Source: Periplaneta americana
Lineage: Eukaryota; Arthropoda; Insecta; Blattodea; Blattidae
Length of the DNA stretch: 64,000 bases
Direction: 5' to 3'
NCBI RefSeq assembly: GCF_040183065.1
Contig: NC_091120.1
Location: 168,919,488 to 168,983,487 of the forward strand
Notes under the pieces: model-generated
Told to the model about the DNA's origin: nothing
Databases searched by the model: none
What the model saw: the letters and a program-made list of their open reading frames with translations, nothing else
Program-made: the position numbers and the translations under genes
Shown: positions 56,292-64,000 of the stretch, piece by piece
How positions within the stretch are numbered: position 1 is the stretch's first letter
Layout of the letters: each line of letters begins with the position of its first letter

Positions 56292-56364
56292 TTCGGCGTA
56301 GCTCAATGGTGAGAGCGCTTGGTACGTAGAACCAAGGACCCGGGTTCGATCCCCGGCGCCGGAG
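56292..56364 (+). tRNA. tRNA-like sequence, family B (anticodon position GTA)
   Basis: Full cloverleaf: acceptor TTCGGCG/CGCCGGA (one G-U), D arm GCTC/GAGC, anticodon stem TTGGT/ACCAA extended by a C-G pair, loop ACGTAGA, T arm CCGGG-TTCGATC-CCCGG (B box), T run ATTTTTC directly after. The loop equals the Tyr loop in its last five bases but has AC instead of CU at 32-33. Its leader is repeated in the inverted arm. Could be expressed by Pol III; decoding is doubtful. Confidence 0.7.
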
Positions 56365-57124
56365 CGAATTTTTCTTCTCTAATATTAAATGTTTTCCATG
56401 CCAACAGGATGCAATACTTTTGCCGAAACTTAGAACTTCAAACTTCGAGTTTGATTATCAAATGAAGTGTACTACAGTGGCGGCCGCTCTTTATGTGCAG
56501 CAGACAGTTAATTTTCTGTCCCTAGCATAATCTTATTTAACTTTCCTTAGTTTTACGCGCTCCAATGCACGAAGAATCGTGAACTCCTATTAACTATTCT
56601 ATAGCTTGTGCGTCGTCTGCAAGTCCCAGTCGGTATCGCAATGAACAGCAGTGAAATGCAGCGAATCTTGCACATGCGCACAGAGGAGCTTACATTCGCT
56701 TGATGTGTGACGTAATCTATGGTTTACCATTATTAACAGTGTGAGCTACAAAAGCAAGCAGCGAGTTCGCATTGGCGTTCTATAAAATCTACAACCAATC
56801 AGGAGCGAGTGACTATTTGTAGATGGGTTACAATCTACAAATAGTCACTCACGGACTCTGCAAACAACGCGGACGTCACGACATCTCTGAGGAGCAGTAG
56901 TGTACTATTTGTGAGTTTGTTCTATTTACAAGTCCTGATCACAGAAGGTAGGGACGACAATTTTATTGTTATGTCATAGGCCCCCCCCCCAAACTTATCT
57001 GAACTTTTTTTTTTTCTATTGACGTTAGAAAATATTAAATTCAAAAGATCTTTTTTGCATTTGTTTAGGATTAAGTTTATGTGCTTAAAATGGTGAATTA
57101 ATGAATAATTTCAAGGGAAAAATT
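56365..57124. other. No recognised gene; internal hairpin
   Basis: GTGAGTGACTATTTGTAGAT-type inverted words occur at about 56800-56850 (CAATCAGGAGCGAGTGACTA and its partner TAGTCACTC), forming a hairpin. CAGTGGCGGCCGCTC at 56474 resembles a hAT terminus. No ORF. Confidence 0.4.
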
Positions 57125-57201
57125 GTTCCGGGGCCGGGTATCGATCCCGAGACCTCTGGTTGAACGTACCAGCGCTCTTTCCAACTGAGCTACCCGGGAA
57201 C
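57125..57201 (-). tRNA. tRNA-like sequence, family A (anticodon position GTT), copy 2
   Basis: Minus strand: GTTCC/GGAAC, A box TAGCTCAGTTGG, anticodon arm CTGGT-ACGTTCA-ACCAG, T arm CGGG-ATCGATA-CCCG with one B-box change, then CAATTTTTCCC. Same loop and flanks as 53378-53453. Acceptor again has a C-C mismatch between GTTCC and GGG, shared by both copies. Confidence 0.6.
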
Positions 57202-57440
57202 TCCACCCGACACCGTCTCAACTTTTCCCTTTATATCCACACAACTCGCGTGGGCTGACGAAACGCCAGAGACCCACATCGAGTGCACACAATCTCTGTG
57301 TGACTTGGAATAGTGGTTTTCTGTTAACGTACACAGTGACGTATATATTATGCAAATCTAGTCTTTTTTCCTTTGAAATTATTCAAATCTGCTTTACAGG
57401 GAGCCTTACCTGAAAGACTAGATTTGCATGGTGAATTAAT
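57202..57440 (-). repeat. Flank of tRNA-like family A, rearranged
   Basis: 57202-57305 matches 53275-53377 in reverse. 57330-57430 (GTGACGTATATATTATGCAA, GAAAGACTAGATTTGCAT) matches the sequence downstream of the copy at 53013 but in a different order, showing rearrangement of the unit. Confidence 0.65.
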
Positions 57441-57746
57441 GTCTTCAGATCATGTGTCTGGACTATAATAGGCATATTTATATTTAATTTTTGGATGTAT
57501 AAGAATTTCTATTTCTAATTTCCTTATCTGAGGAATGGAAGCACTGTAATGTTTCTTTTGTAACAGCCTGTACTCATGTGTTAGAAGTCTGCAGATGTTC
57601 AGGCCGCCACTTGGAGAAATATGAATAACATACCTCACAACAATGCAGAAAACAGAAAAGTGATCCCAGTATAATGTGTAAACTTAAAGACGAGATTAAA
57701 TAAAATAATTAGACGATGAAAGAGTAATGGAACGGAGAAATATTCT

Positions 57747-57818
57747 CTCCGGCGCCGGGATTTGAACCCGGGTTTTCAGCTCTACGTGCTGATGCTTTAT
57801 CCACTAAGCCACACCGGA
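57747..57818 (-). tRNA. tRNA-like sequence, family C (anticodon position GTA), copy 1
   Basis: Minus strand, 72 nt: acceptor TCCGGTG/CGCCGGA (one G-U), D arm GCTT/AAGC, anticodon stem TCAGC/GCTGA, loop ACGTAGA, T arm CCGGG-TTCAAAT-CCCGG. A and B boxes fit (TGGCTTAGTGG, GGGTTCAAATCCC). The terminator is weak (ATATTTC). C33 instead of U33. Flank GATGAAAGAGTAATGGAACG shared with copy 2. Confidence 0.65.
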
Positions 57819-58128
57819 TACTACCCCGGCGTCGGACATAATTGTCTCTGATTAAGTTCCAACTCTTGGGTTCCCTCTAGTGGCCGCCCTCTGCACTACG
57901 TCATAGATATCTATGAACGTAGGACCGAAGTCCACACATGTGCTGAGGTGCACTCGTTATGAGTGACTAGTTGGCCGGGATCCGACGGAATAAGCGCCGT
58001 CTTAAATCACGAAGTGATTTACGCATATCATATATATTATTTTAATGTACCGAAGTACATATGATATTTCCATGCAGATATTCTGCGTCATCATACGATG
58101 AAAGAGTAATGGAACGGAGAAAAATTCT

Positions 58129-58199
58129 CTCCGGCGCGGGATTTGAACCCGGGTTTTCATCTCTACGTGCTGATGCTTTATCCACTAAGCCACACCTGA
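58129..58199 (-). pseudogene. tRNA-like family C, copy 2, decayed
   Basis: As copy 1 but with an acceptor mismatch (TCAGGTG), one anticodon-stem mismatch (TCAGC/GATGA) and a missing C in the T-arm/acceptor junction. The loop ACGTAGA is unchanged and the T run is stronger (ATTTTTC). It lies between the arms of an inverted repeat. Confidence 0.75.
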
Positions 58200-58237
58200 T
58201 ACTACCCCGGCGTCGGACTCTTTCATCGTATGATGAC

Positions 58238-59084
58238 CAGTGGCGTAGCGTCAATGTAAGCTAAAAAGCTTAGCTTCCCCAGTTAATAATAATTTCATAA
58301 TAAACCTGCAGTTTATGGAGAAAATTATTTATTAATTTTAATAGAATTTATATTTACGCGTTAAATATTGTGATGCGGCAGCTCAGGATTATTTGTGATG
58401 CAGCAGTAAACAAGAAGCCTGCACACACCAGCTTCCAGACTGGTTTCTTCTGTGTAATCCACCCCGCAGATTTTCCATCCCTTTCTAACTAAACTACCCT
58501 AGTCGCAAGGCTCGCAAAGAAGCTAGCTTTAACATTTAAAATAAGTACGAGTAGTTTCCGAGTTATCCCTTTTCGTCAATTGTGTTCAGTTGAAGTGTTA
58601 GTGTGCATTGTGGCTGATATAATAAATAATGAGAGAAATAACAGTTCCTGACACTAATTTACTTGAATTTTTTAAGACAATTGTATTATCAAGACTGACT
58701 TACGAACAAAAGTATGATTTAAAAAACAAATGACCGACTCCCTTGCTGTCAATGAAGGACACAACCAAAAGACAGACGCGTACTTACGTAATGATACTAA
58801 TACTGTGATTTCTGTAAGTATGACAGGGAGTGAGCTAATGTCATACGTATACGTGTCTATTTGTTAAGAGATATGTGTAAACCGTGAAATCGTATTTTGT
58901 TACGTCTCATTTGAGGTCATGCCTTATTGGTGTTACTTACGATGTTCCAACCAATCTTCGACTGCTGACTTGAAATTGACTACTGTTTATTTTAAGACTG
59001 TATTTTTGTAATACGTTTCCTCATATTGCATGAAAGACAACTTGAATTAGCTTCCCCTGCTCAAAATTTCATGCTACGCCACTG
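58238..59084 (+). mobile_element. hAT transposon with exact 8-bp duplication
   Basis: Ends CAGTGGCGTAGC (58238) and GCTACGCCACTG (59084), flanked by ATGATGAC at 58230-58237 and 59085-59092. The subterminal word AGCTTCCCC repeats inverted near both ends. An inner frame from 58629 (MREITVPDTNLLEFFKTIVL, SRLTYEQKYDLKNK) may be the N-terminus of its transposase. 847 bp, deleted. Confidence 0.93.
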
Positions 59085-59155
59085 ATGATGACGCAGAATA
59101 TCTGCATGGAAATATATGTACTTCGGTACATTAAAATAATATATAAAATAATTAG

Positions 59156-59820
59156 AGTTTATATTTCATATGATATCTTCAGGAAGGTAAGTTTCATATA
59201 AAAAAATTCTGTTAGCACTGTTATGTAGTTTTGTTGATGTATGCATGTGTTTCTGTACGAGAGAGAAGCAGACCTACAGTTCAAGTCCTATACAACTCGG
59301 TCCGAAACATCGTGGATGTGGATGTAACATTGTAGGAAACATGCTCTCGAAAATAAAATATTCATATTCCGATATACTGCACCACGGTCAAGCCATGAGA
59401 TAAATGATGTCCCCCGTAACTCCGTTGTATGGGGATTCTAGGGTTTTGCTTTGCTTCCTCAAGGAAACGGTTCTCACTCCGCCTATGCTTATGGTAATTA
59501 TTAAACTTTCCTGTAAAACTGAAACGTATTGTTCATAAAATTTATTATTAGCTTATTTATATGTACAGTACTATATTTAATAAAATTTAATTAAAAGATG
59601 CTGTAGGCCTACTCCTATTCTACTCCTTCAACATTCGACAGGGGGCCTGAATGCTATTTGAATTTAAAATTATGGTTGCTGGTTGCCGAAATGGAGGAGT
59701 TCAACTCCAAAGCTATTGACAGCTTCTGCAGCAATAAAGAGCACAGCATGGACTTCACACTACGCCACTAATAAGTAGATCAACCAAACTTTAACTACTT
59801 TTTAAAGTGAATTTTCTATA
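59156..59820. other. No recognised gene
   Basis: AT-rich with a hAT-like word CTACGCCACTA at 59761. Nothing supported. Confidence 0.5.
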
Positions 59821-59989
59821 CAGGGTGTTTAAAAAATACGGGGCATAATTTCAGGTATGTATTTCCCACATGTAGACAATCAAAATAGTTCATTACAACA
59901 TGTGTCCGGAAATGCTTTATTTCCGAGTTATGGCCTTCACAACATTGAAATTCACCGGAACGTTTTTCTTTCCGCAGGTCGTTGTCATT

Positions 59990-60080
59990 ACAGAAGATGT
60001 TCAAAATGTCCACCTCCTGCTTGAATACAGACCTCACATCGATGTCTCATTGACCTGCGAACACGATCCCAAACTCCAGG
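59990..60080 (-). pseudogene. Transposase C-terminal tail of the DUF4817 element
   Basis: Minus strand, +1 frame relative to the N-terminal part: GVWDRVRRSMRHRCEVCIQA then GGGHFEHLL and stop. This is the C-terminal signature of mariner-like transposases of this group. All three catalytic aspartates lie in the deleted part between YPYHI and GVWDR. Confidence 0.8.
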
Positions 60081-60096
60081 AGTATTGCGTATGTCC

Positions 60097-60450
60097 TCAG
60101 ATATGATAAGGATACAATTGATACTCCTTCAACAGTCTCCAGACAGTCGTATGAGGAACATTGACTTGCAACGCTACCCTTCGTGTGCTGATAGAAGGAG
60201 TTATGTTCACAGCCTCCAGAATTTCCTCATGTACTTCTGGAGTTGTAGATCTTGGTCGTCCCCTTCCCAAACCAGGAGAGTTAAATTTTCCACACTCGCA
60301 CAGACGGTAATGGAGACGTACAAATATCTTCCGATCTGGACATTGTCGCTGTGGGTACCTCTCCTGGTACAACCGACGAGCCAGCGCAGCATTGCCGTCC
60401 GCCTTACCGTACATGAAGTGTATCTCTGCCAGCTCTTGATTTGAATACAT
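60097..60450 (-). CDS. DUF4817 / helix-turn-helix N-terminal part of transposase
   Basis: 117 codons from the ATG at 60450: MYSNQELAEIHFMYGKADGN, AALARRLYQERYPQRQCPDR, KIFVRLHYRLCECGKF, then GRPRSTTPEVHEEILEAV and VPHTTVWRLLKEYQLYPYHI, stop. Residues 1-50 are the DUF4817 block; GRPR is an AT-hook-like linker; residues 75-110 form the second helix-turn-helix. An upstream frame continues into the TIR without ATG. This keeps the DNA-binding half of the transposase only, so it could bind TIRs but not cut. Translation not shown. Confidence 0.75.
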   Translation of the reverse strand: MYSNQELAEIHFMYGKADGNAALARRLYQERYPQRQCPDRKIFVRLHYRLCECGKFNSPGLGRGRPRSTTPEVHEEILEAVNITPSISTRRVALQVNVPHTTVWRLLKEYQLYPYHI

Positions 60451-60706
60451 GTCGCACAGTCTAACGCCCACACAACACTGAATGTAACCTTCGCCTCGGA
60501 ATGAACTGTCAGAGTGCCCTCTTAATGTCCCCTTTGACGGCAACGACCTGCGGAAAGAAACACGTTTCGGTGAATTTCAATGTTGTGAAGGCCATAACTC
60601 GGAAATGAAGCATTTCCGGACACATGTTGTAATGAACTATTTTGATTGTCTACATGTGGGAAATACATACCTGAAATTATGCCCCGTATTTTTGAAACAC
60701 CCTGTA

Positions 60707-61547
60707 TTGTAGCACACTCTCATTTTCAACCACGAGCCGCCACTGGTATACCATGTTAAGCTCTCATTAATACTTCTTTAATAATAATAATAATTATATA
60801 ACAATTTTGCTATAATTTTGAAATACTATATTGAGTAACCGGTGTACAGAAATCATATCATAGTCTGTAATTTTGTGTATAATCATATACACGGCCGTTT
60901 TGCACCTGGTGCACATACATTTATCTGGAAACCCAAGGAATAATAAAAACTTGCATAAGTATAATAGATTTGGGAAAACAGGGTATTGTATTTTAATAAT
61001 TGTGTTAGCCCAAAGGATTATTTAATTTCAACTTGATCTAAAATAAAAATTGAATATTTCCACAACATAAGCTTTTATTTATTCACATTAATATATTACA
61101 AGATATCTAGCAATACATTTACATGTACTAAGTAGCAAGTGTGTGTATCATTCTGGAGGGAGGAACGAGGAATTACGTGTCAAATAAATATCATCTTGAG
61201 AAGCTTCAAAACACTTTAAGTTAAAAGTATTAAACACATGAAACTTGTTTGCAATTGCACATCTACGTAATATGGAATTTAATCATACGAAAATCATACC
61301 TGAGTTTGTAAACCCAATACAAGAAACTTTACGAAAACACTCTGTAAGTTCTGCCCTCGAGGATTAAACAAGCAATTAAGTGCTAAGTACAAACTTGGGA
61401 AATAAAACAATAAAAAAAAAAACAAAAACGTCTGATTAATGATTCAGTGAAAATTGTAAAGTTATCAACTTATTGTTGTTTCATATTTATATAAAACCAA
61501 ATATAATTTACGTATACAATATGTGATCATTCTAATAAATATAGTTT
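60707..61547. other. No recognised gene
   Basis: ACGAGCCGCCACTG at 60727-60740 resembles a hAT right end (CAGTGGCGGCTCGT inverted) with no partner found. Otherwise AT-rich. Confidence 0.45.
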
Positions 61548-61990
61548 ATGCTCGACCATGCCGAAATGTAGTTTATACACGTGGTAGCAGCCCTTTTATG
61601 GACCTCATTAAAGTACACCTATTCATTAAAGTTCAGGTGTTCCACCAATCAGAACATACCATTGTAGCAATATGAAAGCGCAAGTATCGATTATTCTCGG
61701 ATATGCAATCGAAAGACAACTAGCGCGAGACATTTGTTTCTCGGAAAAAATCAATACTTTCGCGTCTGCGCACATCTCACAATTTACGAGGTATTTCACA
61801 AGGTCAGTTCCGCTCCTCAGTCAGATAAGAATAACATGAATACTTATGAATAATTTCAAGTTAGAAATATGGTCGAGCATATAAAGTCGTATGAAACTTG
61901 ACTATAATGGTAATTAAGACGCTCGTATGAAAATTATGAAACTCGCGTCTTAATTACTACCAATATAGGCCCGTTGCATAATGTACGAGT
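61548..61990 (+). mobile_element. Repeat family C, copy 3, recombinase block deleted
   Basis: Starts TATGCTCGACCATGCCGAAA and ends GGCCCGTTGCATAATGTAC. The HGGWKS block is gone: AAAGACAACTAGCG joins directly to downstream sequence (CTCGGAAAAAATCAATACTT). The hairpin end is shortened (lacks GCTTGCGCTCGTTTC). Confidence 0.8.
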
Positions 61991-62090
61991 ACTATTACAA
62001 AATTATAACAATATAAATAAATACATGATTATGTTTACACACACGCACATTGAGCATGTAATCCCCAGAACTAAAGGAACATAGTGGATG

Positions 62091-62334
62091 AATTGAGCTG
62101 TTCAGAGCAGAAGTGGTGTAAATCAAAAATGGGTAATGAGGGTTAAAGTAAACATTCTGTAAAATACAGCGCAAAGTAGCAATTAATATTCAATTTATTT
62201 AAACTATTAGTAGTCAGTGGATAGCAAGAAGGCCATATTAATTGCTACTTTGCGCTGTATTTTACAGAATTTTTACTTTAAACCTCATTACTCAATTTTC
62301 ACTTACACCACTTTTGCTCTGAACGGCTCAATTA
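62091..62334. repeat. Hairpin element with 100-bp arms
   Basis: Arms 62091-62190 and 62235-62334 pair nearly perfectly (AATTGAGCTGTTCAGAGCAG left; AATTGAGCCGTTCAGAGCAA inward from right) around a 44-nt loop. The inner part TGTAAAATACAGCGCAAAGT is identical in both arms. Looks like a MITE or foldback copy. Confidence 0.88.
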
Positions 62335-62410
62335 TCAACTTTCTTGACATGTAACATTTAAGGTTTAGCTCAGTAGCAAAAAATAATCCACCCAATGAGT
62401 TATTGTAATT

Positions 62411-62640
62411 ACACATTTATGTATAATAACATTAAATTTCATGAACAGCAAACAAAGGCAACTCTTAACATAAATATCTTCCCAATATAATCACACACAA
62501 TTACACACACTGTTCATGTGTGTATACACATTTATGTATAATAACATTAAATTTCATGAACAGCATACATAGGCAACTCTTAACATAAATACCTTCCCAA
62601 TATAATCACACACAATTACACACACTGTTCGTTGTACCCT
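62411..62640 (+). repeat. 115-bp tandem duplication
   Basis: ACACATTTATGTATAATAAC to ATTACACACACTGTTC occurs twice (62411, 62526) with three or four differences. Confidence 0.9.
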
Positions 62641-62728
62641 CAGGGACAACGTGAACTCGCCAGGATCAAGTGGAAGGTTTGAATAATTTAAAATACATTC
62701 TGATTAACACTGTTCAAACAATAAATAC

Positions 62729-63286
62729 ATGGACTTATTTTTGTTCAACATTTATATAAAATTACATTTAAGCACTTATGCAGTGTTAGTCATTTTAATA
62801 CGACATAAATCAGATCTTCATCTACCCTCTGTTAGTCTAAGCTGTTTTAAAAAAGGAGTTCGCTATTCATGTATAACAGTTTTCAATGCATTGCCTAATT
62901 ATCTTAAGGATTTGAAGAACCACGAGAAAAGGTTTAGAAAAGAATTAACCAAATTTCTACGTACTCATACCTTCTACATAACTGATGAATTGTTGTGAAT
63001 TGAATTATTCTACTTAAATGACATGTACAATTTTATATAGCTCAACTAAAATGTTTTTATATTGACTTAATCTGTTTACTATGCATTGTATATTTTTGTT
63101 CAGCAAAACTGATGAATTATTGATATGCATTATCAATTTCTGTATATCGCAACTGGTTGAATTGTTTATGCCTTAAATTTAATTAACCCACTTGTTTGTA
63201 TTATACATATAGCTCAACTGATGAATGATCGTTTGCGTTTGTAAATGTAATAATCTGATTGGCTATGTATTGTATATACTTTTAGT
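62729..63286 (+). pseudogene. LINE reverse transcriptase C-terminus and 3' UTR
   Basis: Frame of 89 codons: IRHKSDLHLPSVSLSCFKKG, VRYSCITVFNALPNYLKDLK, KELTKFLRTHTFYITDELL, stop at 62998. KKG-x-x-YS...FN-LP..LK and the closing HTFY block are standard for CR1/Jockey-like LINE C-termini. The 3' UTR holds diverged CAACTGATGAAT repeats and probably continues after the SINE to about 63725 (AGATATATGGAATAAAATAA). Confidence 0.82.
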
Positions 63287-63565
63287 AGAGCCATAAATGT
63301 AGCTCAGTCGGCAGACTCGCTGGGCTGCTGATCCGGAGCTGCGTTCGGGCTTGGGTTGGATCCCCCCTTGGTCTTTGGTTTCTTCCGAGGTTTTCCACAG
63401 CCGTGGGACTGAAGCCGGATGGTCTACGGCGAGTCCTCGGCATCAACCCCTTTGATTTGATTACCTGGCTGGGTTTTTCCGAGGTTTTCCCCAACCAAAA
63501 GGCAAATGCCGGGTAATATTTTGACGAATCCTCGGACCTCACCTCATCTCAGTATGTCTCGCCAA
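63287..63565 (+). mobile_element. tRNA-derived SINE inserted in the LINE 3' UTR
   Basis: A box TAGCTCAGTCGG, B-box-like GGGTTGGATCCC, body CTTCCGAGGTTTTCCACAGC, GGCAAATGCCGGGTAATATT and CTCGGACCTCACCTCATCTC. The body repeats the CCGAGGTTTTCC word. Confidence 0.85.
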
Positions 63566-63725
63566 AATATTGTAAAAAAAATTGCACAAAATTGTAAAAA
63601 TTGTAGAAAATTACTAAATTATAAAACTGTAAAAATTTGTAAAAATTGTAATTGTAATATTGTAAAATTTTGACTTGTTCCACATCTTAAAGCTTCATTG
63701 CTAATGTAAGATATATGGAATAAAA
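63566..63725 (+). mobile_element. LINE 3' terminus
   Basis: TGTAAAAATTGTA-type repeats followed by CATTGCTAATGTAAGATATA and TGGAATAAAATAAATGAATG, a LINE 3' end that runs into the ATGA array. Probably the end of the LINE at 62729, separated by the SINE. Confidence 0.6.
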
Positions 63726-63829
63726 TAAATGAATGAATGAATGAATGAATGAATGAATGAATGAATGAATGAATGAATGAATGAATGAATGAATGAATGA
63801 ATGAATGAATGAATGAATGAATGAATGAA
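63726..63829. repeat. (ATGA)n microsatellite, LINE tail
   Basis: About 26 units without interruption. The His-Ser-Phe-Ile repeat frames on the minus strand are artefacts. Confidence 0.95.
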
Positions 63830-63934
63830 GGGGTGAGAATGAGATAGGACAAAGGCATAATTTTAACAAAAATAGTTCTTTGTTTAAGTTCATTTCGCAT
63901 GCATATGGGGATAATGATAATGATAATGATAATA

Positions 63935-64000
63935 ATGATTTATTTCAGCTGGCAGAGTTAAGGCCGTAAGGTCTTCTCTTCCACTCAACCAGCAAAAAGT
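63935..64000 (-). mobile_element. LINE 3' end, same family as 3459-4372, cut by window end
   Basis: ATTTATTTCAGCTGGCAGAG and AAGGCCGTAAGGTCTTCTCT match 3467-3525 in the same orientation, preceded by a GATAAT array. The LINE body lies beyond 64000. Confidence 0.75.

Larger units (their letters stand above)
58025..59155. repeat. Inverted repeat around tRNA-like C2, opened by a hAT
   Basis: Left arm 58025-58107 (TAATGTACCGAAGTACATAT, CCATGCAGATATTCTGCGTC, ATCATACGATGAAAGAG) mirrors CTCTTTCATCGTATGATGAC at 58218-58237 joined to GCAGAATATCTGCATGG and onward from 59093. Removing hAT 58238-59084 and one duplication closes the palindrome. Confidence 0.85.
59821..60704 (-). mobile_element. DUF4817-type DNA transposon, internally deleted
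   Basis: 884 bp with 164-bp inverted repeats (59821-59984 and 60541-60704, about 97% identical; start CAGGGTGTTT) and TA on both sides. The interior encodes a DUF4817/HTH N-terminus and, in another frame, the transposase C-terminal tail; the catalytic core between them is absent. The near-identical TIRs imply recent activity. TA and the tail sequence point to the Tc1/mariner superfamily. Confidence 0.92.

Noticed and set aside
60085-60444. 119-codon plus frame
   Set aside because: Shadow of the DUF4817 frame on the other strand.
63619-63900. His-Ser-Phe-Ile repeat proteins
   Set aside because: ATGA microsatellite translated on the minus strand.

Overview
The window looks like intergenic DNA from a large, AT-rich insect genome. 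The SINE and LINE families (tRNA-derived SINEs, an AAGT-tailed LINE) resemble those I associate with cockroaches and termites; that placement is recognition from memory and cannot be checked here. I see no convincing intact host protein gene. Nearly all coding signal is fragments of transposable-element proteins, and the only ordinary host-type gene is one tRNA-Thr(UGU) at 19.8 kb.

Layout. 0-4.6 kb: SINE remnant, a 0.6-kb palindrome, two LINE 3' ends and copy 1 of a 1.13-kb TIR element. 5-8 kb: a hAT element with an exact 8-bp duplication sitting inside another hAT, then copy 1 of a 1.09-kb TIR element. 8.4-14 kb: SINEs, a MITE, a Crypton-like recombinase fragment and a mariner fragment. 14.5-19.1 kb: a nest of hAT elements and a TIR element. 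19.3-24.5 kb: SINEs, tRNA-Thr, a LINE, a 40-bp minisatellite and a TTAA-flanked long-TIR element. 26-29.5 kb: nested TIR elements and nested SINE/LINE. 31-35.9 kb: MITE, a CAGA-tailed repeat, an almost readable LINE broken by a SINE, and a mariner tail. 35.9-37.1 kb: Crypton-like repeat with a recent 500-bp tandem duplication. 38-42.6 kb: LINE and SINE remnants. 43.6-47.6 kb: a short ORF, copy 2 of the 1.13-kb element, a small MITE and a hAT. 48.3-50.6 kb: MITE and a 1.9-kb TA-flanked element with mariner transposase remains. 50.7-52.9 kb: a LINE split by a GC-rich insert, then a LINE with a restriction-like endonuclease. 53-58.2 kb: a cluster of tRNA-like sequences with a shared abnormal anticodon loop, together with an inverted Penelope-like GIY-YIG element. 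58.2-64 kb: hAT, a DUF4817 transposon with 164-bp TIRs, hairpin repeats, LINE/SINE and a tetranucleotide array.

Many insertions could be dated relative to each other because target duplications are exact: seven hAT-type insertions carry 8-bp duplications (one more has 7 of 8), and SINEs carry 9-16-bp ones. The most unusual material is the tRNA-like family (three different but base-paired anticodon stems around an ACGT-starting loop, with A box, B box and T-run), the Penelope inverted structure with hammerhead-like termini, the Crypton-like fragment, and the DUF4817 element that kept both ends of its transposase but lost the catalytic middle.
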